Shown: positions 24,599 to 32,077, counted from the stretch's first letter. The stretch: DNA of 52,730 nt from Nostoc sp. NMS7 (GCF_017115085.1 NZ_JABXKJ010000211.1:1-52730); one strand, 5' to 3'. A program made the numbers and translations. Notes: a model not told the origin generated them from the letters alone.

Positions 24599-26182
24599 AT
24601 GCCAGTAGCTGAACTATTCCTCAACTTGCACCGTTGGCACCTAGCTAGTACAAGCTTCTCTGAGTCTGACATCTCGGAGTTAGATGCGATCGCCCAACTC
24701 TTCCCCTTAAACTTTGATGAAACTGGCAATCAAATTAAGCAGATATTAGAGAAGCGCTACACAGATGGGATTTCTGGATTTGAAGGGGTGAAGGTTGTTC
24801 GCGGAGCGTCTCGTAGAGAGGGGAGTAAGATTATCGGGGTATTTTCTGATATTGTTTCGCCAGTATTAACGAAAAAGTTTAACTTCAGTATTGATTCTGA
24901 TACAGGGGATGTAGATTATACCCAAATTGATACCGGGAATCTAGAGCAGAACTTTTCAGAATATGAATTTGCTGCACCCGGTAGTAAATCCAAGCAGTGC
25001 AAAGAAGGGAAGAGTTCGGCTTGCACCCGTGCTGACAGCTCAACTTATTGCATCAAGGTCGGCTACAAGTGTAAATCAGTGGGGTTGAGTGGTGAGGAGA
25101 AGGCGGTGGTGAAGGCGATTGTAGAGAAAGGTGGTAAAGGGCAGAAACGGAAAGGATCGCCTTCGACGACAGGTGGATCTACCCCTACGACTTCTGCACC
25201 ATCAGCCCCATTAGCTACCACAACACCCTCCGCGACAAGCGCAGTCAAAAAAAATAGCACCTCCAAAAAAACTGCTGCTTCCATTACTCCCCCAGCGTCT
25301 CCAGATCCTGATGGAAACCCCCAAATCAAAACCAATGATTTGAAGCAATCCAAGCCTGGGCGATCGCAGCGCCTGCAAGATATGGACGTAGCACTTAAAA
25401 ATGGAGACTTCAGTAAAGTTGCGGACATTACTGAAAAAATTTATGATGATGCTGGAAAATTAAAACTTAACCCAGGGGAGGAAGATGCTGTTCTCAAGCA
25501 GCTTTATAAAGAGTCTGGATTCGATGGCAAACCAGCAGTAAAATCCGAAAAAGAGATGAATTCATTAGCTGCTTCTGGATCGACAATGATGGTACGGGGT
25601 GTGACAACTGAACATTTCGCTGATCAGTTCCGTAATGGGGACTATTTTGTAGGTAATGGACAATATGGGAATGGGACTTATGTAGGGAATTCTGGATCTC
25701 TGTCCAAGGATGGCTCTAGTTTTATACATGGGGGAGATACTGAATCATATCACCGCACATTTGATGAGGTAGCTAAACGCGGTTACATAACGCCGGATGG
25801 AAGTACTTTGCGGATGGCACTGAGCAACGATGCTGTTGTTGTGACTCAAAAGGCACTCGCCAAACAAATTGCTCAAACTGAAAAGAAAGTTAATAGCTGG
25901 GAGGCGAAGGAAAAAGTAAAAATTATGAAGCAAGAAGGAGATTCTAGCCACCAACTTCAGCAATTGAAAGAAAAAGCTAATAAACTGCGTTTGGTTCTTT
26001 GGGGAGATTTAGGGGATGGGGCTTCGGGGCGCTACGCGATCACACACGGTATTGACGCGATCGCCCTAAACAAGAGTTACCAACCTAACACCTTCATGAA
26101 TCTTTTAAACAGAAGTAAAGTTACTGTACAAGATACTAATCTGAAATTTACCGATGGGCAGAAAAAGGGTGTAGGAGTTTAA
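24599..26182 (+). CDS. X-family modular protein with ART-like C-terminal domain
   Basis: 527 residues from ATG at 24599 (MPVAELFLNLH). Residues 1-180 are the X domain; the first 60 differ clearly from X-ART while 24782-25129 are identical to it in DNA. Residues about 185-245 are a Thr/Ser/Pro linker. Residues about 330-515 look like a diverged ADP-ribosyltransferase fold: MMVRGVT (Arg about 333), a G-NGQYGNGTYVG turn, a helical insertion rich in Lys and Glu, then GRYAITHGIDAIAL and LLNRSKVTVQD, a layout I associate with phage-encoded ART-type domains. The catalytic Glu is not obvious, so activity is uncertain. A further small gene follows after 3 bases and may encode its immunity protein. Confidence 0.68.
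   Translation: MPVAELFLNLHRWHLASTSFSESDISELDAIAQLFPLNFDETGNQIKQILEKRYTDGISGFEGVKVVRGASRREGSKIIGVFSDIVSPVLTKKFNFSIDSDTGDVDYTQIDTGNLEQNFSEYEFAAPGSKSKQCKEGKSSACTRADSSTYCIKVGYKCKSVGLSGEEKAVVKAIVEKGGKGQKRKGSPSTTGGSTPTTSAPSAPLATTTPSATSAVKKNSTSKKTAASITPPASPDPDGNPQIKTNDLKQSKPGRSQRLQDMDVALKNGDFSKVADITEKIYDDAGKLKLNPGEEDAVLKQLYKESGFDGKPAVKSEKEMNSLAASGSTMMVRGVTTEHFADQFRNGDYFVGNGQYGNGTYVGNSGSLSKDGSSFIHGGDTESYHRTFDEVAKRGYITPDGSTLRMALSNDAVVVTQKALAKQIAQTEKKVNSWEAKEKVKIMKQEGDSSHQLQQLKEKANKLRLVLWGDLGDGASGRYAITHGIDAIALNKSYQPNTFMNLLNRSKVTVQDTNLKFTDGQKKGVGV
24782..25129 (+). repeat. 348-bp perfect inverted repeat, right copy
   Basis: Identical to the reverse complement of 11860-12207. The 12,574 bases between the two copies carry gpG, the small early-type genes, terminase and portal. 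Confidence 0.97.
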
Positions 26183-26185
26183 TTG

Positions 26186-26506
26186 ATGGATGCAGAACTC
26201 TCTAGAACACTAGCGTTAGCTAAAATGTCGCCTTATTACCGCTATACAATCTCAGGGTTGATAGTTGATTCCAAAGAGGATGCAGGTGCAGGAGAAAAAT
26301 ACAGCAATCAATTGTCTGAAGATTGCTTAAAAGCAGGCACAATAAAAAAACTGAGCAGCGATCGCCAAAAATTTCTTGGAATATGTTTACTTTCTTTGAA
26401 AACTGCTAAAAAGTTGTTCCCAGAAGTTAATTCAACAGATTTTTTATCTGATAAGCAAGTAGAATCTGCGGTAATCGAAGCACAAAAAAATCATGCCAAA
26501 TCTTAA
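26186..26506 (+). CDS. Small protein directly after X-ART-like gene; candidate immunity protein
   Basis: 106 residues, ATG three bases after the X stop (TTG at 26183 is an alternative). Helical, soluble (LSRTLALAKMSPYYRYTISG, LCLKAGTIKKLSSDRQKF in part). It has no paralogue next to X-ART or X-GNAT, so it pairs specifically with this C-terminal domain, as immunity genes do with polymorphic toxins. Function is inferred from position only. Confidence 0.5.
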   Translation: MDAELSRTLALAKMSPYYRYTISGLIVDSKEDAGAGEKYSNQLSEDCLKAGTIKKLSSDRQKFLGICLLSLKTAKKLFPEVNSTDFLSDKQVESAVIEAQKNHAKS

Positions 26507-26681
26507 ATATGGCGTTCATCAAGGGTTTTTTGGGCATGGAATCCCTTATTTTGCTGGTGAGTCGTGTCCCTACATTATAAGGGATTTTCCATACCGAAAA
26601 TCGCTAAAAGCCTTATTCTGACTGAAACAGAAGTGCAGCTTACGCCGCATTCTGTTTCTATATAGATCTAAAAACAAAAAA

Positions 26682-26701
26682 CCTGTAGTGACTACTACAG
26701 G
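26682..26701 (-). terminator. Rho-independent terminator (leftward)
   Basis: CCTGTAGT-GACT-ACTACAGG, eight-base stem and four-base loop; read on the minus strand it is followed by TTTTTTGTTTTT. It ends the leftward unit 27515-26730 and may also act weakly on rightward readthrough from the X operon. Confidence 0.85.
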
Positions 26702-26729
26702 CGAATTTACAAAAAAAGTATATGTCAGT

Positions 26730-26936
26730 CTATCCTGGATGTGTTTTTTCTAAGGCTTGTAAAGTTTGCTGGATTTGGCCTTGTTTAATCAAACCCCGCG
26801 ACCTTCTCCCAGCATCAACGGCTTGACGCATTAAAGAATGACCCTCGACATATTTACCAAGGCGTATCAACTCAATTCCCCTGCTACTGAAATCTTTAAC
26901 TTCAGAGGCAATAGTTAGTAGTCGTTCTCTATCCAT
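26730..26936 (-). CDS. Small helical hypothetical protein
   Basis: 68 residues, two or three helices of TPR-like look (RGIELIRLGKYVEGHSLMRQAVDAGR). Starts inside the end of the upstream gene (8-base overlap), so co-translated. Last gene before the leftward terminator. Confidence 0.6.
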   Translation of the reverse strand: MDRERLLTIASEVKDFSSRGIELIRLGKYVEGHSLMRQAVDAGRRSRGLIKQGQIQQTLQALEKTHPG

Positions 26937-27222
26937 TTGTTTGCTCTTGAATAACTACGATGATTGATTCTGCTTCTTCAAAAAGTCTTTCGGCTCTTGC
27001 CTCCAAGAGACTAGCGTCAGCATAAAATTCATTCTGCATTGCTTTCTCATATTCGGCGTACAAGTCGAATATTATCTCTTGCAACCTGTTATAAGCGTCA
27101 AGCAATGCTGTAACTGTGGTCTGCTTCACTTCATGTTGACCTTTAGTATCTATTTTATCGAGATTAAGCAGAACACAATGACGAGTTGCGAGGAGAGCGG
27201 CTCTCAGTGCCATCGCCCTCAC
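26929..27222 (-). CDS. Small helical hypothetical protein
   Basis: 97 residues from 27222, or 94 from ATG at 27213 (MALRAALLA). Coiled-coil-like Glu/Ala helices in the last 60 residues (LQEIIFDLYAEYEKAMQNEF). The N-terminal codons overlap a dispersed repeat (GAGAGCGGCTCTCAGTGCC region), so the true start is uncertain. Same unit as 26730-26936. Confidence 0.5.
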   Translation of the reverse strand: MRAMALRAALLATRHCVLLNLDKIDTKGQHEVKQTTVTALLDAYNRLQEIIFDLYAEYEKAMQNEFYADASLLEARAERLFEEAESIIVVIQEQTNG

Positions 27223-27293
27223 CCTCCGGCATCAGCTTTCGCATATCGTGAGGGACTCCTCCACCTCTTGTAGTACTAAACTTGCGATCGCCC

Positions 27294-27515
27294 TCAATCC
27301 CCAACAATCAAATCTCGCTTTACTGCCTCACAAATTATCCGCCGCAGGTATTTCACCCTCTCTTCTTGTGGAAGTGCATGCAGGGCATCGTGAATGCTTT
27401 GCGGTAACTTCAAGCCCGTTACCTTCTTTGATAATGGCTCTGTCAATTCTTCGTCGTAGACTTTAAATTGCTGCTTCTTAAAACCTTCTGACTGTACTGG
27501 CGTGGGATTGGTCAT
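27294..27515 (-). CDS. Small hypothetical protein, possible DNA-binding regulator
   Basis: 73 residues: KKVTGLKLPQSIHDALHALP followed by EERVKYLRRIICEAVKRDLI. The L-x-LP-x-x-x-x-x-AL-x-x-L pattern plus a second helix is similar to ribbon-helix-helix proteins. It is divergent from 27651 with the operator-containing promoter between them, so it is the best candidate for the protein that binds the CCCGGTTAACCGGG palindrome. Confidence 0.6.
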   Translation of the reverse strand: MTNPTPVQSEGFKKQQFKVYDEELTEPLSKKVTGLKLPQSIHDALHALPQEERVKYLRRIICEAVKRDLIVGD

Positions 27516-27572
27516 TGCTGGTTAACTAGTGATAGCCACCATAATAATCGCTAAAAATAATTAAGTCAATCG

Positions 27573-27601
27573 TTGACATTCCCGGTTAACCGGGTTATAG
27601 T
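27573..27601 (+). promoter_or_regulatory. Sigma70-type promoter with palindromic operator in the spacer
   Basis: TTGACA (27573-27578), 17-base spacer, TATAGT (27596-27601). Nearly the whole spacer is the perfect 14-bp palindrome CCCGGTTAACCGGG (27581-27594), so a bound repressor would block RNA polymerase directly. It reads towards the gene at 27651. Confidence 0.75.
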
Positions 27602-27650
27602 CGATATACAAGGGACAAAAAACACTACCCCTTGCCAGGAGGTGTAAAAA

Positions 27651-27848
27651 ATGACTCAATCTGGAAACGGACAAAACAAAGATGCCAACCCCAATGACAT
27701 TGATGTTTATGAGAAGATTCCACAAGACAACCCCGCGCGAGAGCCTGACTGGTTCAAGGAAAACTTAGCTACAGGCGAACGAGAGGTTGTTCCTGCGGAA
27801 GATGCTCCAAAAGAGCTAGAAGAGAATGAGGATAATCCTCAAGGTTAA
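27651..27848 (+). CDS. Small acidic hypothetical protein under operator-controlled promoter
   Basis: 65 residues with an ideal ribosome site (AGGAGG, eight bases before ATG). Asn/Asp/Glu/Pro-rich, probably disordered, ending ENEDNPQG. It has its own strong promoter and its own terminator, so it is a tightly regulated single-gene unit and probably highly expressed when derepressed. Acidity and small size would suit a DNA mimic or inhibitor, but nothing in the sequence proves it. Confidence 0.7.
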   Translation: MTQSGNGQNKDANPNDIDVYEKIPQDNPAREPDWFKENLATGEREVVPAEDAPKELEENEDNPQG

Positions 27849-27859
27849 TTAGTTTGTTT

Positions 27860-27887
27860 AAAGCCCCTACCCCTGTGGAGGGGCTTT
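27860..27887 (+). terminator. Rho-independent terminator
   Basis: AAAGCCCCT ... AGGGGCTTT, nine-base stem, followed by AAAAAG on the + strand and preceded by A/T-rich sequence; works best for 27651-27848. Confidence 0.8.
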
Positions 27888-27915
27888 AAAAAGCCACTTT
27901 ATCAGATTTTAACTC

Positions 27916-28227
27916 ATGGATACCACTATTATCTACCCAAGCTACTTTCGGATATTTGAGTGCAGAAATGGGCGTTGGTTCATTAAAAATCTGGAATCAT
28001 TTGTAACTACCACTACAACAAATCATGAGGATATTAAAGCACTTTATGACATTACTGAAGGACAAATAGTAGTTGAATTATTCCGAATTAATGCAGGCAA
28101 GTCTGGATATTACCTAGCGAATATTCGGGATAAAAAATATTATTATTGTGTTGATCGTGACGGGACAAAGAATAAATTACTTGAATTGGGCATTGGTCGA
28201 GTAGATCCACAAGTTGGATATCAATAA
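27916..28227 (+). CDS. Hypothetical protein
   Basis: 103 residues, beta-rich (YFRIFECRNGRWFIKNL, GYYLANIRDKKYYYCVDRDG). Follows the terminator of the previous unit by 28 bases and has no obvious promoter of its own. Function unknown. Confidence 0.6.
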   Translation: MDTTIIYPSYFRIFECRNGRWFIKNLESFVTTTTTNHEDIKALYDITEGQIVVELFRINAGKSGYYLANIRDKKYYYCVDRDGTKNKLLELGIGRVDPQVGYQ

Positions 28228-28536
28228 AGATGCTTGCGATCATCCTCATCCCCCAGTACGCATTTCCGCTCCAAAATCCCACAGGGTAAGTACGTTTAAG
28301 CAATCAGGAAAGAGAGCAGTATGATTTGGCGATGCTGATAAAGCAAATTGTGCAACAGATTTTGTAGGTATTAAAGGAAGAACGGTTGAAGCAGCTAGGA
28401 AAAAAGCCAAAAATTTATGTCTGTTAAAACGAAAAGATGACTTGCATAAATTAAAAAGCATTTTAAGTATCCAATAGACTGTATTTTATACTTCCCATTC
28501 AGCGAGAAGAATAACGGGTAGAAGTGGATATATTTG
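28228..28536. other. Region without an intact gene; decayed coding remnant
   Basis: No intact gene with a start is visible. Bases 28349-28479 (+) read as CATDFVGIKGRTVEAARKKA and a Lys-rich tail ending at TAG, but the frame has several stops upstream, so it looks like the 3' remnant of a decayed gene. Nothing else could be supported. Confidence 0.4.
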
Positions 28537-29643
28537 CTACATAGTTCGCAATACGCCCATTCGTTTAACTTGAATCCTTAGCACTGGGTCATTTTGGCAT
28601 TCTTGCAGGAATTCTTCAGGGGGACATTGCCCCATTGCCGCATAGGATTTAAGTCTTGAAAGTCGCTGCGATCGCAACTTAGAGTTCTGAGCAAAATCTT
28701 GCGGGACTGTGGAGTAATCCGACAAATTGATACCCCACTGCGGGTTGCTTACGATTGCACCCAAAAGACTTCGCGCATGAGGTGTTTCTAGCAGGTCTGC
28801 GATCGCTTCTTTGGACGGACAAACTCCCTGATTTGCAGCATCTAGAATGTCTAATATCTCGGTGTTTGTAAGGTTTTGTTCATGCTGCGCGGCAGGCGCG
28901 GCGGAACAAAAGCCCTCATGACAGTCTTTCTGCTCAACACCAGAATTTTGGTTTTCAGCCAGCAACGAAGTGGGTTGACTCTCTGTAGCATCCACGAGCG
29001 TTAGCGTCGTGCAGTCGGTTGCCATAGGCAAGTCTTTCTCTTCCACGCCCTCGACAGTTTGAGGCGATGCACCCCCAAAGGGTGCGATCGCCGTCTCATC
29101 ACCTTGCAAAATCTCGTTTGGCGTGGAAGAGACACACATCAGCAACTCTTTTGAAGAGTTGCTGATGTGTTCTTGAGGAGTTCCTGAAGGGTTTTGAAAC
29201 GCTTGTACAGCAGGGGTTTGAATAACTATATCCGGTTTATTCGTTGCGGTATTCGCTTGTTCTGAGGTGATATCCCGTTTATTTGAGGCGGTATCCACCT
29301 GAGATTTTTCGCCACGCCAAAAATCCTTGACCCTAGCACCATGTAAATTTCGGACTTCCCAATAGGACGTTCTGCCGTCGCTTTCTGAACTGATGCGACG
29401 GAATATGAATAGACGCATTGCTTCCAATGCTCTTCTTGCAAACCTAAAAGCTGAATCACTAAGGTTGGTTGCTAGCTTCATCCAACGCGATCCGTAAGGG
29501 TCTGCTAACCAGCATTGATGCCAGAATTTTAAGACACACGGTTTCTGATCCACCATCAATACCGTGTCTTCTTCTGGAACAATCCAGTGGCGGCGGTTAA
29601 ACACTTTGGTAGTCTTGCTTTTTGATGCTACTGCCACACTCAT
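28537..29643 (-). CDS. Winged-helix-like DNA-binding protein, possible replication initiator
   Basis: 368 residues; start overlaps the stop of the BRO-like gene (ATGA). Residues about 40-105 have a winged-helix look: VLKFWHQCWLADPYGSRW, LATNLSDSAFRFARRALEAMRLF and WEVRNLHGARV. The central 100-240 region is low complexity with repeats (TASNKRDIT, TATNKPDIV) and includes a perfect hairpin-coding sequence at 29134-29170. The C-terminal 100 residues are helical (ILDILDAANQGVCPSKEAIADLL). The N-terminal domain with a disordered middle resembles cyanobacterial plasmid and phage replication proteins, which would fit a circular genome without integrase; a regulator is the alternative. Confidence 0.55.
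   Translation of the reverse strand: MSVAVASKSKTTKVFNRRHWIVPEEDTVLMVDQKPCVLKFWHQCWLADPYGSRWMKLATNLSDSAFRFARRALEAMRLFIFRRISSESDGRTSYWEVRNLHGARVKDFWRGEKSQVDTASNKRDITSEQANTATNKPDIVIQTPAVQAFQNPSGTPQEHISNSSKELLMCVSSTPNEILQGDETAIAPFGGASPQTVEGVEEKDLPMATDCTTLTLVDATESQPTSLLAENQNSGVEQKDCHEGFCSAAPAAQHEQNLTNTEILDILDAANQGVCPSKEAIADLLETPHARSLLGAIVSNPQWGINLSDYSTVPQDFAQNSKLRSQRLSRLKSYAAMGQCPPEEFLQECQNDPVLRIQVKRMGVLRTM
29134..29170. repeat. Perfect 17-bp hairpin inside a coding region
   Basis: ACACATCAGCAACTCTT (29134-29150), loop TTG, and its exact reverse complement (29154-29170). It encodes the segment ISNSSKELLMC of the linker in the 28537-29643 protein and looks like an inserted palindromic element. Confidence 0.9.
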
Positions 29644-30410
29644 GACTCACCCCCAAATGAGCGATACTGTTTCAACACCTGCTGTTTGAGTGCGTCAAAT
29701 CTCTGTTTTTCTTCCTCTGATACAACACCCGTCAGTCGTTCAACCTCAGCCTTTTGCTGAAGTCTTACCTGATGACTGGTGATAGCAGGCAATGTTTTTA
29801 CATCAGATTCATTGCCAGGACGGAACCGACGACGGCGAAACATAAACCTAAAATGTCGTTTATCCTGTAGCGGTAACTTCTCCCACACAGGAGCGTCCCA
29901 TCCAGGCGGGATAAAGTCAGCTGATATCGGTAGCAGGTTTTGCACTTGGGATTGGAGTTCTGCGATCACTCTACCCTGCTCCTTAATCACCTGGCTTTGC
30001 TCTTCAAACTTGGACAGCAGTTGAGAAACTAGTTCTTGAGATTGCGGGGCTAACTCTGCCTCACGGGTTTTAACAGCAAAGTAGTTTTGTGCGGCGGCGA
30101 TTTCTGGTTTACGAGAATCGCCGTTCATTGCTGTCAAGTAGCAAGCATAGCGAGAAAGCTTGTAATCATCCCCTGGTCTACCTCCTATACTTTTTGCCAC
30201 CGTCGGCAAAAAGTGCTTTTCAATCTCATGCCCCATGTTTTGGCAAGCGGCGATCGCTCTAGATATGGCCTCATAAAATCGTCGCCACTGCTGATATCCC
30301 AGTATGGGCATTAAGTCACGGGCAACCCAATACTCAATACCTTCTGCATCAAGAAGCCTGATTTGGTCAAATGGATTTACACCGTCATTAGTCAATGTGA
30401 GATCCGACAT
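29640..30410 (-). CDS. BRO-N/DinD-like protein (phage antirepressor type)
   Basis: 256 residues from ATG at 30410, preceded by GGAG; an upstream frame start at 30452 is unlikely. Residues about 10-120 match the BRO-N/DinD family: FDQIRLLDAEGIEYWVARDL, MPILGYQQWRRFYEAISRAI, then DDYKLSRYACYLTAMNGDSRKPEIAAAQNYF (split). This domain is common in phage antirepressors and DNA-damage-inducible proteins. A coiled coil (LVSQLLSKFEEQSQVIKEQ, about 130-165) and a basic tail (FMFRRRRFRPG) follow. In an operon with the winged-helix-like gene; likely a regulator of the lytic switch. Confidence 0.78.
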   Translation of the reverse strand: MSDLTLTNDGVNPFDQIRLLDAEGIEYWVARDLMPILGYQQWRRFYEAISRAIAACQNMGHEIEKHFLPTVAKSIGGRPGDDYKLSRYACYLTAMNGDSRKPEIAAAQNYFAVKTREAELAPQSQELVSQLLSKFEEQSQVIKEQGRVIAELQSQVQNLLPISADFIPPGWDAPVWEKLPLQDKRHFRFMFRRRRFRPGNESDVKTLPAITSHQVRLQQKAEVERLTGVVSEEEKQRFDALKQQVLKQYRSFGGES

Positions 30411-30600
30411 ACTTATTCTCCGTATAAAATTCTTATGTAAAACTGGCTCCACATCAGTGCGAAGTCACTAATTCATTTCAGGAAGAGCCAAAAGCTAGAT
30501 TCGATTCACGCAAACTTTAAATATTTTTCAGTGTGTTTACTGCAACACTGTCTACTGATAAAAAGTTAAAAATAAGGATATTAACCACTCAGTATCCAGC

Positions 30601-31008
30601 ATGAAGCATCTCAAGCGTTTAACAGTAGTGTTGTCTGCCATAACTATTTCAGTCTTAAGTTTGAACAGTGCAGCCGTTGGTCAACGTGCAGAAAAATTTG
30701 TGAACGTTGGGTTTGACAGTGATGGCGATCCGTTTTTGCTGGACAGGACTAGTATGCAAAAGAGCGAACCCAGATTTGGCCATGTTCTCAAGATTTACCA
30801 AATGAAAAATGACTTGATGACCGAAATCTTGGTTCGGTCTTCCTGTGGAGATGAAAGCTTGTCGATTGTCGCACTCAGAACTTACAGTCAAGGAGTTAAG
30901 TTGACCGAAGAGAAAGTACACCAACAAGTTCAGCCCAGAACAACAGACAACCCTGCTAGCCTTGCAATGAGCTATTACTGTCACGCTATCGACGCTCGTG
31001 GTTGGTGA
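30601..31008 (+). CDS. Secreted hypothetical protein (moron candidate)
   Basis: 135 residues with an N-terminal signal peptide: basic MKHLKRLT, hydrophobic VVLSAITISVLSLN, then a probable cleavage site before QRAEKF. The mature part is a small beta-rich domain with two Cys (SSCGDES, SYYCHAI) that could form a disulfide. It looks like a host-type periplasmic protein rather than a virion protein, so it is a probable lysogenic conversion gene. Confidence 0.7.
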   Translation: MKHLKRLTVVLSAITISVLSLNSAAVGQRAEKFVNVGFDSDGDPFLLDRTSMQKSEPRFGHVLKIYQMKNDLMTEILVRSSCGDESLSIVALRTYSQGVKLTEEKVHQQVQPRTTDNPASLAMSYYCHAIDARGW

Positions 31009-31119
31009 TACGTTTCCTGTTGAGAGCGATGCCTACGGCTCTCGGTGCCATCGCTCTCACCTTGTATATAAATGTTTTTCCACTTCAACCAAGCGATTGA
31101 TATTTTGGTAGTATTTAAC

Positions 31120-31533
31120 ATGAATTTTGTTCGTATCGGCTGCATTTTTTCTGTACTAACTGTTTTTGGTTTTGGTCACACTGCTGTAGCACAACAGGTT
31201 GAGGAAGCCGCGAAGCCAATTTGCTATATGCAAGCTGAAAGCGGCAAAATAATTAATTTAGGAAGCTTGTGCGGCGATGGAATGCCAGCAAGCGTATCTC
31301 AGCAAAATGATTATGTTGGTGGTTCCTCCAGTACTAAAAGAGGAAATTGTCAATACTCTTGGCAATTTGATTCATCAGTTAAAGCGTGCGGTGATCGCTC
31401 CGCAAGTAGTCGCTCTGGCTATAGCGACAGTCCGAGTTATGCACCTAGTTATTCTGGCTCCAATAGTGGAACCTATGTTCACTCTTACACTCGCTCCAAT
31501 GGCACATTCGTTGAAGGTTATCATCGGAGATAA
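31120..31533 (+). CDS. Secreted Ser/Tyr-rich hypothetical protein
   Basis: 137 residues from ATG at 31120 (a longer frame from 31072 would bury the signal peptide). Signal peptide MNFVRIGCIFSVLTVFGFG, cleavage near AVAQQ. The mature start has PICYMQAESGKIINLGSLCG, a cyanobacterial exported-protein motif with two Cys; the rest is disordered Ser/Tyr/Gly (SYSDSPSYAPSYSGS region). Likely a cell-surface or periplasmic moron product. It is followed by two strong hairpins. Confidence 0.7.
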   Translation: MNFVRIGCIFSVLTVFGFGHTAVAQQVEEAAKPICYMQAESGKIINLGSLCGDGMPASVSQQNDYVGGSSSTKRGNCQYSWQFDSSVKACGDRSASSRSGYSDSPSYAPSYSGSNSGTYVHSYTRSNGTFVEGYHRR

Positions 31534-31564
31534 TTAATTTTGCTTCTGAAATACTTAAAAACTA

Positions 31565-31616
31565 GGCTAGCATCTGGCTAGATATATTGCAAGCAATATT
31601 TAGCCAGATGCTAGCC
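31565..31616. repeat. Long cruciform with TAGCCA half-sites
   Basis: GGCTAGCATCTGGCTA (31565-31580) and its exact reverse complement (31601-31616), with a nested ATATTGC-AA-GCAATAT stem in the loop. The TGGCTA/TAGCCA half-sites recur at 32078-32090, 32134-32142 and 32160-32179, flanking the ribbon-helix-helix gene. Confidence 0.9.
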
Positions 31617-31622
31617 ATTCAA

Positions 31623-31664
31623 AAAGCAATCGCCCCCTAGGTATCTGTAGGGGGCGATTGCTTT
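31623..31664. terminator. Strong bidirectional terminator
   Basis: 17-bp perfect stem AAAGCAATCGCCCCCTA / TAGGGGGCGATTGCTTT (31623-31639, 31648-31664) with an eight-base loop. It lies between converging genes (31120-31533 and 31705-32034) and has A/T at both stem bases. Confidence 0.85.
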
Positions 31665-31704
31665 GCTATATTTACTAGATTTTTAGCGCTTGCTAAGAAG
31701 GTTT

Positions 31705-32034
31705 CTAGCTGGCTTTTGAGTTGCTGGTTTTCTGCGGCCAGTCCGCCTTTAATTCCCCCAGCATCGCTCTCAACTCCTCTATTTCTTGCTGCTGCTGTTT
31801 TTTAAGTACCTCTATTTCTTGCTGCTGCTGTTTAAGTACTTCAGTGAAATCAATCACGTTATCAGCTTTGAGTGTTCTGCCGATTCGTTGAGAAATATAA
31901 CTTTCGATGTCACTTGTCATGCTTATACCTTCCCTGTCGAGAAGGCTCTTGTACTCCTCATATAAGGAATCATTTATGCGAATACTTAGTTGTGCGTTTC
32001 GCTTTCTGGCAACGCCATTAGACTTCTCAGACAT
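31705..32034 (-). CDS. Ribbon-helix-helix regulator with coiled-coil tail
   Basis: 109 residues. RKRNAQLSIRINDSLYEEYKSLL is a ribbon-helix-helix strand plus first helix (residues about 10-30), then REGISMTSDIESYISQRIG gives the second helix. A Gln/Glu coiled coil follows (EVLKKQQQQEIEELRAML). Its upstream region carries TAGCCA/TGGCTA dyads, including one overlapping the divergent promoter, so it probably represses itself and the SWIM gene. Confidence 0.78.
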   Translation of the reverse strand: MSEKSNGVARKRNAQLSIRINDSLYEEYKSLLDREGISMTSDIESYISQRIGRTLKADNVIDFTEVLKQQQQEIEVLKKQQQQEIEELRAMLGELKADWPQKTSNSKAS

Positions 32035-32077
32035 TTTATTGCGGTAATTTAATTACTAACACTATATCGAAACAATC

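Noticed and set aside
24307..24729. Leftward 140-codon frame across the portal-X junction
   Set aside because: Overlaps two supported rightward genes and has no motif.
25063..25428. Leftward frame antisense to the third X gene
   Set aside because: It overlaps the conserved Cys motif of X, has hydrophobic low-complexity content and no ribosome site.
26507..26729. Possible gene between X operon and leftward unit
   Set aside because: No frame longer than about 30 codons with a start; only the terminator at 26682 is supported.
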